Below, piece after piece: positions 17,811 through 26,865 of a DNA stretch of 64,000 nucleotides; the first letter of the stretch is position 1, and the number at the start of each line of letters is the position of its first letter. The stretch comes from an uncultured Pseudodesulfovibrio sp. (lineage in GTDB: Bacteria > Desulfobacterota > Desulfovibrionia > Desulfovibrionales > Desulfovibrionaceae), in assembly GCF_963662885.1 (NCBI RefSeq), contig NZ_OY760065.1, positions 134,001-198,000 on the forward strand, written 5' to 3'. The position numbers were made by a program, and so were the translations under genes. The notes beneath the pieces are model-generated. The model saw nothing but the letters and a program-made list of their open reading frames with translations, was not told where the DNA came from and made no database searches.

Positions 17811-17872
17811 GCTCAGGTGTGTAAGACGAGCTGTGCACCTTAATCGAGGGTATCGGTCCTGATCTTGTGGCC

Positions 17873-19951
17873 TCAGCATTGACGGAAAGAGTCCAGCGAT
17901 AAACCGTGGCGCCGAATCTGCGCATAGAGGGTGACTCGGGAGACGCCGATTTTTTTTGCTGCGGCCTGAACATTGCCTCTTGTAGTGTAGAGCGCGTCGA
18001 ACAGCCTTTGCTTGTCCATCGCCGTTTTGTCCGAACCTGCGTCCGATTCGACATTGTGCTTTATGGCCGGTGTTTCCTGCTTTGGCAGGAGCAATCTGCC
18101 CTGGCTTGGAAATTCCGGCAGCATGTCCTCGGTGATGAGCGGACCGTCGGCCAGCACGGCGGCGCGTTCCACCGTGTTTTCCAGTTCCCTGATGTTTCCC
18201 GGCCAATCGTAATGCTCCAGGCAACGGAGCGCCTGAGGGGAAAAACCCGTCAGCTGCTTGCCGAGGGATCGGGCCATTTTCTTGAGAAAGAATTCCGCAA
18301 GCTGGTGAATGTCGCCTTCACGCCGCCGCAACGGCGGAACGTTTATGACGAGCACGTTGAGGCGGTAATACAGATCGTGTCGGAAGGTTCCGCTTTCCAC
18401 GTTTTCAGCCAGATTATGATGCGTGGCCGCCACCACACGAACGTCCACCCGACGGGAGCGCTTGCCTCCCACGCGGGTGACTTCCCCCTCCTGCAGTACG
18501 CGGAGCAGGCTGGCCTGGGTGGCCAGAGGCATATCGCCGATTTCATCGAGGAACAGGGTTCCCCCGTCAGCCAGTTCGAATTTACCCGGCGCCCCTTGTC
18601 GGGCCGCGCCGGTAAAGGCTCCGGACTCGTATCCGAAAAGCTCGCTCTGTACCAGATCACGGGGGATGGCCCCACAGTTGATGACAATGAAAGGTTGTCG
18701 TCTTCTCGCACTGGAATTGTGTATCGCCTGGGCGAATAATTCCTTGCCCACGCCGCTTTCGCCGAGAATCAGCGTCGTCATGGAGTTTTCACTGGCCATT
18801 CGCGCCAGTTTTATGGTTTGGCGGGTGCTTTGCGACTCTCCCAGTATGTCGGAAAAATTGTAGATCGCCTTGGCCCGGGTCATCCTGTTGGTCAACTGGT
18901 TGACCCGGCTGCTTTCTCGCAACGTCAGGCAGAGCCCTCCTTCGGGGACCGGGGAGGACGAATACAGGCATTGCAGGGTGGTGCCGTCGGCCAGGCGAAG
19001 GGTGCATTCATTGTCCTTCGCAGGCGTGCCGTATTCCGGGAACTGGCGGACGTCCATGGGATCGGCAACGGAGGAGAGCGGCTTGCCGCACATGTCTTCG
19101 TCCAGATGAAACAGGCGCTTGGCGCATTTGTTCATCATCCGAATACACCCGGAGTCATCCAGCACCACAACCGCCTCTTCCAGGATGTCCATGATGGCGC
19201 GTGTCTCCTGAAGCAGGTGCTTCAGTTGCATCTGCTCGGTGACCGCTTTGGCCGCCGCAATGACCAGGCCGAAGGCGTGATGATTGAAGCTGTCTCGCTC
19301 CATGGTCATGGACAGTGTCCCGGCCAGCTTGTTGTGGTGATCGAAGATCGGCGCCGCCGAACAGGACCAGCCGTCGAAGTAGGAGTTGTAGTGCTCGCAG
19401 CCGAGTACGCAGACCGCCTTATGCTCCACCCGACATATGCCCATGGCGGTCGTCCCTTCGATGGCCTCGCCGCTGATCAACCCGCGCATGGGGCTGGTGG
19501 CGCCCCGGCCGAAGCCTATTCCGTCGCCGAGGGTGTGGATATAGACTCCATTAGTGTCGGTCAGGATGATGCAGTTGTTGGTCGGGTGGATGTTGTTGAG
19601 CAGCTCCTCCATGATCGGTTCGGCTGTGGACAGGAGAAATTCGTTCCGTTCGAGGATGCGCTGCATTTCCGCACCGCTCAGGTGCACCGAGGGCAAGCCG
19701 GAGAGCGGGGCGTTGCCTTCGCGGGAGCGGGTCCAGGACCGAAGCACATGCGGCCGGACCATGGACGGGTCGATTTCTTTTCCGTTGTGAAACGCGGACC
19801 GTGCCTCGTGAATGGTCTTCCACAGCAGGGCGTGGGACACGCCGGGAGAAGTGAATTCCCCATAGCAATCTTTCGGTGTGGCTCTTTCGAAAGGGGCTAT
19901 GAGCTCGTTTTCATATCGCCTGCGATCTCCCTTGGAAGCGGACACGTACAT
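17873..19951 (-). CDS. Sigma-54-dependent activator, AcoR-like (GAF-PAS-AAA+-Fis)
   Basis: A 692-residue enhancer-binding protein. Residues about 55-250 form a GAF-type sensor as in AcoR (acetoin regulator), about 255-345 a PAS domain (ILEEAVVVLDDSGCIRMMNKCAKRLF), about 375-600 the AAA+ domain with Walker A GESGVGKE and the sigma-54 contact loop GAFTGA, and the C-terminus a Fis-type HTH (NVQAAAKKIGVSRVTLYAQIRRH). GAGGAG precedes the ATG. It lies downstream of mop, adh and an Mpv17-like gene on the same strand, and mop has a clear -24/-12 promoter, so this protein most likely activates that locus in response to an alcohol, aldehyde or related metabolite. Confidence 0.9.
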   Translation of the reverse strand: MYVSASKGDRRRYENELIAPFERATPKDCYGEFTSPGVSHALLWKTIHEARSAFHNGKEIDPSMVRPHVLRSWTRSREGNAPLSGLPSVHLSGAEMQRILERNEFLLSTAEPIMEELLNNIHPTNNCIILTDTNGVYIHTLGDGIGFGRGATSPMRGLISGEAIEGTTAMGICRVEHKAVCVLGCEHYNSYFDGWSCSAAPIFDHHNKLAGTLSMTMERDSFNHHAFGLVIAAAKAVTEQMQLKHLLQETRAIMDILEEAVVVLDDSGCIRMMNKCAKRLFHLDEDMCGKPLSSVADPMDVRQFPEYGTPAKDNECTLRLADGTTLQCLYSSSPVPEGGLCLTLRESSRVNQLTNRMTRAKAIYNFSDILGESQSTRQTIKLARMASENSMTTLILGESGVGKELFAQAIHNSSARRRQPFIVINCGAIPRDLVQSELFGYESGAFTGAARQGAPGKFELADGGTLFLDEIGDMPLATQASLLRVLQEGEVTRVGGKRSRRVDVRVVAATHHNLAENVESGTFRHDLYYRLNVLVINVPPLRRREGDIHQLAEFFLKKMARSLGKQLTGFSPQALRCLEHYDWPGNIRELENTVERAAVLADGPLITEDMLPEFPSQGRLLLPKQETPAIKHNVESDAGSDKTAMDKQRLFDALYTTRGNVQAAAKKIGVSRVTLYAQIRRHGLSLDSFRQC

Positions 19952-20186
19952 ACCGATCTCCTCACCAGGATCCCCAAAAATTAAACAATCCGCCGCAGAC
20001 TTCCGCAGCAGGACCTCAGGAATAGATTTTTCGAATACACCGTAACGTTAAAAATAATAAAATACAACCTGGTGCGGGGTAAAATTGAAGAGCGTCAGCG
20101 TTGTGGTGAAACAGCCTGTGAAGGACCGGCATCGCTTTCCGCAAGGAGGTCGCGGGGCGATGCCGATCCTCGAGGCAGTGACCAAA

Positions 20187-20888
20187 TCATGCCGGAGCTT
20201 CATTCCTTTTGAGACTCGCCATAGCGAGAATGACGCCGAGGACTATACCCAGCGCGGCAGCGAAAAGTACACGCAACCCGGACGGGAGCATGAACGTAAT
20301 GGTGTGGGCGGGAATCCAGAAGAAAGGAATTGTCTTCTTGAATACGAATCCCCAGACCATTTTCCAGTCTATGTCGCTCAACAGTTGGCTGATATTGATC
20401 GGAGAGAAAAAGCCCAACAGTGAGCCCCCGGTCTTCTCTATATGCATGGAGACCACTCCATGGGCCAGCATGAAAAGCGGAGCGAAGAGAATGTTCATCA
20501 AGGCGCTGATGGAAAAGGCCAGACCGAGACGGGTCAGGAAACTGCCCTGGATAAGCGCGTCGGCGGGCAGTGAAAAACCGAGTCCCATGAGGAAGTTCGG
20601 GGTTCCTGTTGCGTAGATGATGAAAGCGGTATGTATGACAAGTCCGATGCATCCCCAGACGAGAAAACGCGGCATGAGGCCGAACGCGCTGTGGGTGTAT
20701 CGGGATGTGGCGATACGCAGGGCGACCATTTCTCCGAGGGTCCCGAGGAACGCGAATTTCAGAAAACTCATGGCAAAGGCGTGCGCCTGGGCGAATTCCC
20801 CGAAGGCGGGGATGGAGGCAGGCACCATCGTGAACAGGAGGATGACCAGTATGATGGCTGCCGAAGCGATCAGATCGGTGAATTTCAT
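20187..20888 (-). CDS. Integral membrane protein, possible Mpv17/PMP22 family
   Basis: A 233-residue protein with about five to six hydrophobic helices. The C-terminal block (DWKMVWGFVFKKTIPFFWIP, then AHTITFMLPSGLRVLFAA) resembles the W-x-P ... F-x-x-P-x-x-x-R signature of the Mpv17/PMP22 family, best known from peroxisomes and mitochondria but found in some anaerobic bacteria. Function is unknown; small-molecule permeation is one idea. AAGGAG lies 9 nt before the ATG. It lies between the alcohol dehydrogenase and the AcoR-like regulator, so it probably belongs to the same physiological unit. Confidence 0.65.
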   Translation of the reverse strand: MKFTDLIASAAIILVILLFTMVPASIPAFGEFAQAHAFAMSFLKFAFLGTLGEMVALRIATSRYTHSAFGLMPRFLVWGCIGLVIHTAFIIYATGTPNFLMGLGFSLPADALIQGSFLTRLGLAFSISALMNILFAPLFMLAHGVVSMHIEKTGGSLLGFFSPINISQLLSDIDWKMVWGFVFKKTIPFFWIPAHTITFMLPSGLRVLFAAALGIVLGVILAMASLKRNEAPA

Positions 20889-21097
20889 GTCTTTGATCTC
20901 CTTTGGTAAGGCTGTTCGAAGCGCGATTGAACCGAGTCCGGGAGTGCTTCCGGCATTCGTGCCGCCTTTTGGCCGTTGACCGGCTTTGGCGGAAGGGAAG
21001 GCGGACCGGAGTTCAGTCGGCAGGACAGGCCCGCCTCCCCTTGTTCATGGATCGAGATGTTCGCCGGACGGTTAGCGGCGTTCCCGAATCAGATTGG

Positions 21098-22261
21098 CTA
21101 CCAGCACTTCTTGTACAGCCCCATGACGTCGTTCAGGTTCGGTACCCGCGGGGTCGTCACGGTGGATACTTCGTTGAGCGCGTCCTTGGACATGGGCTCG
21201 ATATCCTTTGTGTCCACGGTGGTTCCCATCATGGCGGCTACATCGGAGATGGTTCTGGGGATGCCGACCTGATCGTTGAGCCGCTGGATCACCTCGACGC
21301 CAGCGTCTTCCGGATAGTTGCCTAAGTCGGTAAGACCACCCAATCTGGCGATGTGGGCCATCTTATCGCGACAGACGATCTTGTTGTAATCAAGCACGGT
21401 GGGCAGGCAGACCGCGTTCGCGAATCCGTGGGCGAAGTGGTAAAAGGCGCTGAGCGGGTGGGCCATGGAGTGGACCAGTCCCAGTCCGGCATTGCTGAAG
21501 GCTATGCCGGCCATGGTCTGGGCATAGGCCATCTTTTCCCTTGCTTCCAGATCGCTGCCGTTACCGACGGCTCTTGCCAGGTATTTGAAGATCAACTCGA
21601 TGGCACCGATGGCCAGGGCGTTGGAGTATTCCATCGAACCGATGGACAGGTAGGCCTCAATGGCGTGGGTCATGGCGTCCATGCCGGTGGAGGCGGTGAT
21701 CGCCGGGGGCAGGCCGATCATGAGCATGGGATCGATGATGGCCAGGTTGGGCAGCAGTCGACCGTCGAGGATGACCATCTTCCAGGGGTGGTCGCCGCGG
21801 GTGTTGGTAATGATCGCGGCGCAGGTCGACTCGGAGCCGGTGCCGGCCGTGGTGGGAATGGCTATATAAAACGGCAGGGGCGCCTTGAGCAGGCCCATGC
21901 CCCGGTAATCTTCGATGGGAGCGCCGCTGGTGGCCAGAATACCACAGGCCTTGGCCGCGTCCATGGAGCTGCCGCCGCCCAGACCGATCAGACAGTCGCA
22001 GCCTTCCTTCTGGTACAGCTTGAACGAGTCTTCGGCGTTCTGCTCATTGGGATTGGGCACGGTCTCGTCGTAGACGGCATAGGCGATGCCTTCGCTTTCG
22101 AGAACGTCGGTAACCTTCTTGACCAAACCAACTTTGACAACCCCTTTGTCCGTCACGATCAACGGTTTTTTCAAGCCTTGCATCTTGATGGATTCAGGCA
22201 CCTTTCCAAGGGCGTCGACGCCGGTGAAGATCATGTTGGCCATTTGAAACGCAGTAATCAT
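21098..22261 (-). CDS. Iron-containing alcohol dehydrogenase (group III)
   Basis: A 387-residue NAD(P)-dependent Fe-alcohol dehydrogenase. Hallmarks: LIVTDKGVVKVGLV, the nucleotide-binding GLGGGSSMDAAKA (about residue 95), PTTAGTGSE, and metal ligands in DAMTHAIEAYLS, GLVHSMAHPLSAFYHFAHG and the later His. It interconverts alcohols and aldehydes in the cytoplasm. ATG 22261 is preferred because GAGG lies 6 nt upstream; the upstream in-frame ATG (22273) has no ribosome site. Next to an aldehyde oxidoreductase it suggests a two-step route alcohol to aldehyde to acid, or the reverse. Confidence 0.93.
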   Translation of the reverse strand: MITAFQMANMIFTGVDALGKVPESIKMQGLKKPLIVTDKGVVKVGLVKKVTDVLESEGIAYAVYDETVPNPNEQNAEDSFKLYQKEGCDCLIGLGGGSSMDAAKACGILATSGAPIEDYRGMGLLKAPLPFYIAIPTTAGTGSESTCAAIITNTRGDHPWKMVILDGRLLPNLAIIDPMLMIGLPPAITASTGMDAMTHAIEAYLSIGSMEYSNALAIGAIELIFKYLARAVGNGSDLEAREKMAYAQTMAGIAFSNAGLGLVHSMAHPLSAFYHFAHGFANAVCLPTVLDYNKIVCRDKMAHIARLGGLTDLGNYPEDAGVEVIQRLNDQVGIPRTISDVAAMMGTTVDTKDIEPMSKDALNEVSTVTTPRVPNLNDVMGLYKKCW

Positions 22262-22328
22262 AGCTTGCCTCATGGGGTTAAAGGATTTTTTATTCTTCGT
22301 TCATGGGCGGAGGGTGATCCGTTGCGGC

Positions 22329-22354
22329 GTGCGTCCGCCGTATGGCGGACGCAC
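22329..22354. repeat. Perfect 11-bp intercistronic hairpin between mop and adh
   Basis: GTGCGTCCGCC - GTAT - GGCGGACGCAC, 19 bp past the mop stop on the reverse strand. There is no T-run on the reverse side, so it is unlikely to be a full terminator; an mRNA-stabilising or partial-attenuation element that sets different mop and adh levels is more likely. Confidence 0.7.
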
Positions 22355-22373
22355 GGGCTCGCCCGTATCTTTT

Positions 22374-25115
22374 CTAAACGGCTTTCAACGCTTCGAGGAC
22401 TCTGTCCGGCGTGGCGGGCAGCCTGTAGATTCTCGCTCCACAGGCGTCACGAATGGCGTTTATCACGGCCATATGCGGATTGACCATGGGGCCTTCCCCG
22501 GCTCCGGAGGCGCCGAAGGGACCATGCTCACGCAGGTTGTTCTCGAAGTATTCGATCTCCATGGAGTCTGGGATGCTTTCGATGTAGGGGAATCCGGCAC
22601 CGATCATGGTCGAATGCTTCTTGATGTCCTCGAAGTCCTCGCTCAGCGCCAGGCCGATGCCCTGCGCTATACAACCGTAGATCTGTCCATCGACGGCCAG
22701 GCGGTTGTTGATGGCTCCGAGGTCGGCGACGCAGGAGAAACGGTCCACCTTGACCTTGCCTGTGGCCACCTCAACCGATACTTCGGCCTGGTAGATGGTG
22801 TACATGCAGTTGACGAAGGGGGTTCCGAGCCCGGTTTCCGGGTCGCAGACACTGCCCATGGAGCTGTAGGAGCCGTCAAAGCGGGTGGGCTTTTCGGCCT
22901 TTATGGCCTCTTCGTAGGTCATGAAAGTGCCGTCGGACTTCTTCAAGGTTTCCATCATGGCCTTGCAGGCGGCCTTCAGGGCGCTACCGACCACAACCTG
23001 GGAGCGCGATGCGCCAGCCGGTCCGGCCGGAGGCTGCTTGGAGGAATCAGGCCAGCTGAAGCGGATTTTCTCGACCGGGATGCCCATGGGGCGCAAGGCC
23101 TCGTGGGTCGTCCCCACAGCGCCGATGTCCGCGCCCTGTCCGTGGTCTTCCCACGAGCAGCCCAGGGTGACGCCGTTGTCCTGGTCGTACTGGATGAAGA
23201 CTTCTGCGGAGTCCACACCGTCCGCGCCGGCGCCGTAGACGCCCACGGCGATGCCCACGCCTCTCTTTATTTCATCAGTGGATTCTCTGGCCGTACGCGT
23301 CTTTGCTTCCTTGTATTTGGGACGCAGGGCTTCGAGCAGCTGGGGCAGGGCGATAACGTCGGGGATGGCTCCGGTCGGGGTCGTGGAACCCTCGCGGTAG
23401 CAGTTGGCGTAACGGAATTCCAAAGGATCCTGATCCAGCTCCCGGGCCATTTCATCGACCAGCGTTTCGCCCGCGAAAACGGACTGAATGCCGCCGAATC
23501 CGCGGAATGCCGCGCCCCAGGCGTGGTTGGTGCACACGGTGCGACCCATACCGCGGATATTCGGGATGTCGTATCCCGCACCGATGAACTGGATGCCGCG
23601 GCCCGTCAGGACGCTGCCCATTTCACAGTAGGGACCGTGGTCCACGGAGTAGTCGTGTTCCAGAGCCAGGATACGTCCGGTTTTCTTGTCGGCGGCCATG
23701 CGGGCGGAGATGTGGAACGGCGACCGCTTGCCGGTGTAGGTCATCTGCTGGAAGTAGTTGTAGCGCAGGAAGCAGGGACGGCCGGTAGCCATCACGGCCA
23801 CGCCCACCAGAGCCTCGGAGGTCGGGCTCAACTTGTAGCCGAACGTGCCGCCCATGGGGTTGGAGGCCAGAGCGATCTTGTCCGGGGTAAGGCCCATGCC
23901 TTCTGCGATCATGAACGCGTGCAGGTGCACGGCGATGGACTTGCTGTGGATGTGCAGCAGGCCATCATCACCCATGAACGCGAAGGAGACGTCCGGTTCG
24001 ATCGGCATGTGGGGCTGGCGGCTTGTGATGAAATCGCCTTCCACCACGGCCACGTCATCGCGCTCGAAGATCGGGGCTGTGTCGTCACCCTTGATAAGGG
24101 GCTGGGTAAAATACACGTTGGGCGTGCCGGGGTGAATCTCCATCGCGTCGTCGGCCATGGCTTCCGGGGCGCTGAGGTAGGCGGGCAGGGGATCGAGTTC
24201 AAACACTACTTCCTTGGCCGCGGCCTCGGCCTGCTCCTTGCTGTCCGCACAGACAATGGCCAGGACGTCGCCATACTGGAACACCTTGGTGTCGTTGATG
24301 ATCGGCCGTTCCCATCCGTCGCCTTTGTGGTAGGGGCTCTGGACCAGGCCGAAGATACGGTTCTTGCCCTTCACGTCCTTGGCCGTGAGAACCGCAGCCA
24401 CGCCGGGCATGGTTTCGGCCTTGGAGGTGTCGATGCTCAGAATGTCGGCGTGGTGGACATCAGCCTGAACCAGGGCGATGTGCAAGGTGTCGTCAGGCAG
24501 CTTCAGGCCGAGGTCCGCGCCGTAGTCCAGCGTGCCGGTGATCTTGGCTTCCGCGGTGGGGCGGGGGTACTTGGAGCCCCAGATGCGTCCGTCTTCAGGC
24601 ATCTTGAACTCAAGGCTTTCCTCGGGCGCTTCGCCCCGGATCACCTCGGCCGCGGCCATGACAGCATCGACCAGCGGCTTGTACCCGGTGCAACGGCAGG
24701 CGTTACGGTGCTTCTGGAACCACTCGCGGACTTCGTCGCGGCTCGGGTTGTCATTGGTGTCGAGCAGGCCCTTGGCGGAAACGATGAAGCCCGGGGAACA
24801 GAAGCCGCATTGCGCCGCACCGTGAATGGACCATGCCTTTTGCAGCGGATGCAGGGCGCCGGGTTTGCCGATTCCTTCAATAGTCGTGATGTTGGCGTAG
24901 TCGGGGACGCGCTTCATCTTGGTTATGCAGGAACGGATGACCTTCCCGTTGAGGATAACGGAGCAGGCACCACATTGGCCTTCTCCGCAACCCACCTTCG
25001 TGCCCGTCAGATGCAACTGCTCTCTGAGCACTTCGGCCAGGGAAGTGTCGGGGTCGGTGAAAACGTTCGTTTCCACTCCATTGATGTACATTCTCTTTTG
25101 AAACAATGAACTCAT
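22374..25115 (-). CDS. mop: Molybdopterin aldehyde oxidoreductase (Mop-type)
   Basis: A 913-residue xanthine-oxidase-family enzyme, highly similar from memory to D. gigas aldehyde oxidoreductase (907 residues). It oxidises aldehydes to carboxylic acids using Mo-molybdopterin cytosine dinucleotide. N-terminal plant-type 2Fe-2S (VGCGEGQCGACSVILNGKV), second 2Fe-2S (QCGFCSPGF, RNACRCTGYKPLVDAV), then the large Mo domain with MGGTFGYKLSPT, WGAAFRGFGG and the catalytic Glu segment GPFGASGAGEGPMVNPH. ATG 25115 has GAGG 7 nt upstream and lies about 20 nt after the predicted sigma-54 start site, which decides against the longer frame. It is the first gene of the alcohol/aldehyde locus. Confidence 0.96.
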   Translation of the reverse strand: MSSLFQKRMYINGVETNVFTDPDTSLAEVLREQLHLTGTKVGCGEGQCGACSVILNGKVIRSCITKMKRVPDYANITTIEGIGKPGALHPLQKAWSIHGAAQCGFCSPGFIVSAKGLLDTNDNPSRDEVREWFQKHRNACRCTGYKPLVDAVMAAAEVIRGEAPEESLEFKMPEDGRIWGSKYPRPTAEAKITGTLDYGADLGLKLPDDTLHIALVQADVHHADILSIDTSKAETMPGVAAVLTAKDVKGKNRIFGLVQSPYHKGDGWERPIINDTKVFQYGDVLAIVCADSKEQAEAAAKEVVFELDPLPAYLSAPEAMADDAMEIHPGTPNVYFTQPLIKGDDTAPIFERDDVAVVEGDFITSRQPHMPIEPDVSFAFMGDDGLLHIHSKSIAVHLHAFMIAEGMGLTPDKIALASNPMGGTFGYKLSPTSEALVGVAVMATGRPCFLRYNYFQQMTYTGKRSPFHISARMAADKKTGRILALEHDYSVDHGPYCEMGSVLTGRGIQFIGAGYDIPNIRGMGRTVCTNHAWGAAFRGFGGIQSVFAGETLVDEMARELDQDPLEFRYANCYREGSTTPTGAIPDVIALPQLLEALRPKYKEAKTRTARESTDEIKRGVGIAVGVYGAGADGVDSAEVFIQYDQDNGVTLGCSWEDHGQGADIGAVGTTHEALRPMGIPVEKIRFSWPDSSKQPPAGPAGASRSQVVVGSALKAACKAMMETLKKSDGTFMTYEEAIKAEKPTRFDGSYSSMGSVCDPETGLGTPFVNCMYTIYQAEVSVEVATGKVKVDRFSCVADLGAINNRLAVDGQIYGCIAQGIGLALSEDFEDIKKHSTMIGAGFPYIESIPDSMEIEYFENNLREHGPFGASGAGEGPMVNPHMAVINAIRDACGARIYRLPATPDRVLEALKAV

Positions 25116-25146
25116 GTGGCACCTCGTGTATTTTTGCGAGGGACAA

Positions 25147-25162
25147 AGCAACAGGTGTGCCA
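25147..25162 (-). promoter_or_regulatory. Sigma-54 (-24/-12) promoter of mop
   Basis: On the reverse strand the sequence reads TGGCAC-ACCTG-TTGCT, a full match to the sigma-54 consensus TGGCAC-N5-TTGCW. The predicted start is near 25135, about 20 nt before the mop ATG. Upstream is an AT-rich stretch (25171-25215) that could bend, and TGTTCAGACA (25241-25250) is one possible activator half-site pair. Confidence 0.93.
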
Positions 25163-25497
25163 CGTCGTATCAATGGCTTTTTAGTCATTTATATTAATAT
25201 ATTAGAGAAAATATTTGAGTGTAAAGCCCCCGGTGTTTAGTGTTCAGACAGCGGTTAACATGTAAATGCTCGTGTAAAGGTATACACCGCTTTTCGGGGC
25301 GAACGCCCTCGATTGGGAAATGTCGGATGCCGCTCCAGACGAAACACCCCGTCATGGCGAGTGCCGCCACTCTCGAGTCTCGCGGGCTTCTCGTTAACGG
25401 CCGGATATCATTGGCTCGGGAGGGGGGTGTACTGTTGCGCTGGCGGAAAAACATGGATACAAGATAGAGTGCATCGTACTGAATGAAGGAGTGTCAT
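25163..25497. other. Intergenic region between mop and trkA
   Basis: No gene is seen. It holds the upstream control region of the mop sigma-54 promoter (AT-rich 25171-25215, possible activator sites near 25235-25300) and must also hold the trkA promoter, for which I found no clear hexamers. Confidence 0.5.
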
Positions 25498-26865
25498 TTG
25501 CGGGTTATCATCATAGGCGCCGGCGAGGTCGGCTATCATCTTGCGCAGCGGCTGGCCGTAGAGAACAAGGAAGTTGTTGTCGTGGACACCAGCGACGAAG
25601 CCCTGCGCAAAGTCGCGGAGAGTTCGGACGTCCAGACCATCAAGGGATCGGGATCCAGCCCCAAAATACTTGAAGAGGCTGGCATCGCCGAAGCCGATAT
25701 CTTCCTGGCCGTGACCGACTCCGACGAGATCAATCTCATCAGCTGCTACTACGCAAACATGCTCAGTGAAGGCGTGACCAAGCTCGCACGTATTCGGAGC
25801 GAAATGTATACGGATTATGGTCACCTGCTCACCGAGCGCGGGGCAAACATCACCAAGATCATCAATCCGGACGAGGAAGTGGTCAATTCGGTGCTGCGGC
25901 TCATGAGCGTGCCCGGCGCGGTGGAGATCAACGAATTTGCGGGCGGAAAAATCCGGCTTATCGGTATCCACCTGCCGGACCACAGCCCGATTATGGGCAG
26001 TCAGTTGATTCACCTGCGCGACAAGATCGGCGACGATCTGGGGCTGGTCATCGCGGCCATAGTGCGCAACGACAAACTGATTATTCCCAGCGGTATGGAT
26101 GTGTTGAAGCCGGGCGACCTGGTCTATTTCGTCTGTGACATTCGCGACCAGGAGGAGATAATGGCTCGCCTGGGCGTGGCCGACGACCCGGTGCGCAAGG
26201 TCCTAATCATAGGTGGCGGCAATATCGGCTTCCGTCTGGCCAAGGCCCTGGACAACAAATATTACCATACCCGGCTGCTGGAGAACCGCCAAAAGCGTTG
26301 CGAGTACCTGTCCGAGCATCTGGACCGGCCCATCGTGCTCATGGGCGACTCCACGGACCAGGAGATTCTTCGAGAGGAAAACATTCAGGACATGGACATG
26401 GTCATCGCCGTGACCGGCGACGAAGAGACCAATATCCTGTCCTGCCTCCTGGCCAAGTCTCTTGGGGCGAGGCGTACTGTTACGCGCGTCAACAACTTCG
26501 GGTACATGCCGCTCATCGAACCCATAGGGATCGACTACGTCGTCTGCCCCAGGCTGTCGGCCATCAACTCTCTGCTGCACTATATCCGTCGGGGCAAGAT
26601 CATTTCTTCCGTGTCCATCAAGGGCGAGGAGGCCGAGGCCCTGGAGGCCGTGGCCCAGGAGGATTCCCCCATTGTGGGCAAGGCGGTCAAGGATCTCGGG
26701 TTCCCGCGCGGGAGTCTGGTCCTGTGCTTTCAGCGGGGCGACGAGGTCGTCATTCCGCGCGGCGATTCCGTGGTATTGCCCAATGACAGGCTTATCATCA
26801 TTTCCACCCGTCAGAACATTCCCAAGGTTGAGCGGGTCCTGACCACCAAGGTGGAGCTTTTCTAG
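25498..26865 (+). CDS. trkA: Trk potassium uptake system regulatory protein TrkA
   Basis: A 455-residue cytoplasmic gating subunit of the Trk K+ transporter, built as two repeats of RCK_N (Rossmann, NAD-binding) plus RCK_C. The first Rossmann motif is IIIGAGEVGYHLA at the start and the second is LIIGGGNIGFRLA near residue 237. I chose TTG 25498 because AAGGAG lies 7 nt upstream and the protein then starts RVIIIGAGEVG like other TrkA proteins; ATG 25483 would place the ribosome site inside the gene. trkH follows with no gap. Confidence 0.93.
   Translation: MRVIIIGAGEVGYHLAQRLAVENKEVVVVDTSDEALRKVAESSDVQTIKGSGSSPKILEEAGIAEADIFLAVTDSDEINLISCYYANMLSEGVTKLARIRSEMYTDYGHLLTERGANITKIINPDEEVVNSVLRLMSVPGAVEINEFAGGKIRLIGIHLPDHSPIMGSQLIHLRDKIGDDLGLVIAAIVRNDKLIIPSGMDVLKPGDLVYFVCDIRDQEEIMARLGVADDPVRKVLIIGGGNIGFRLAKALDNKYYHTRLLENRQKRCEYLSEHLDRPIVLMGDSTDQEILREENIQDMDMVIAVTGDEETNILSCLLAKSLGARRTVTRVNNFGYMPLIEPIGIDYVVCPRLSAINSLLHYIRRGKIISSVSIKGEEAEALEAVAQEDSPIVGKAVKDLGFPRGSLVLCFQRGDEVVIPRGDSVVLPNDRLIIISTRQNIPKVERVLTTKVELF

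Noticed and set aside
22272..25109. A 945-codon open frame on the forward strand opposite mop
   Set aside because: It is antisense to a gene with clear family match, promoter and ribosome site; its translation is Gly/His/Val-rich with no motifs, the usual shadow of GC-rich coding DNA.
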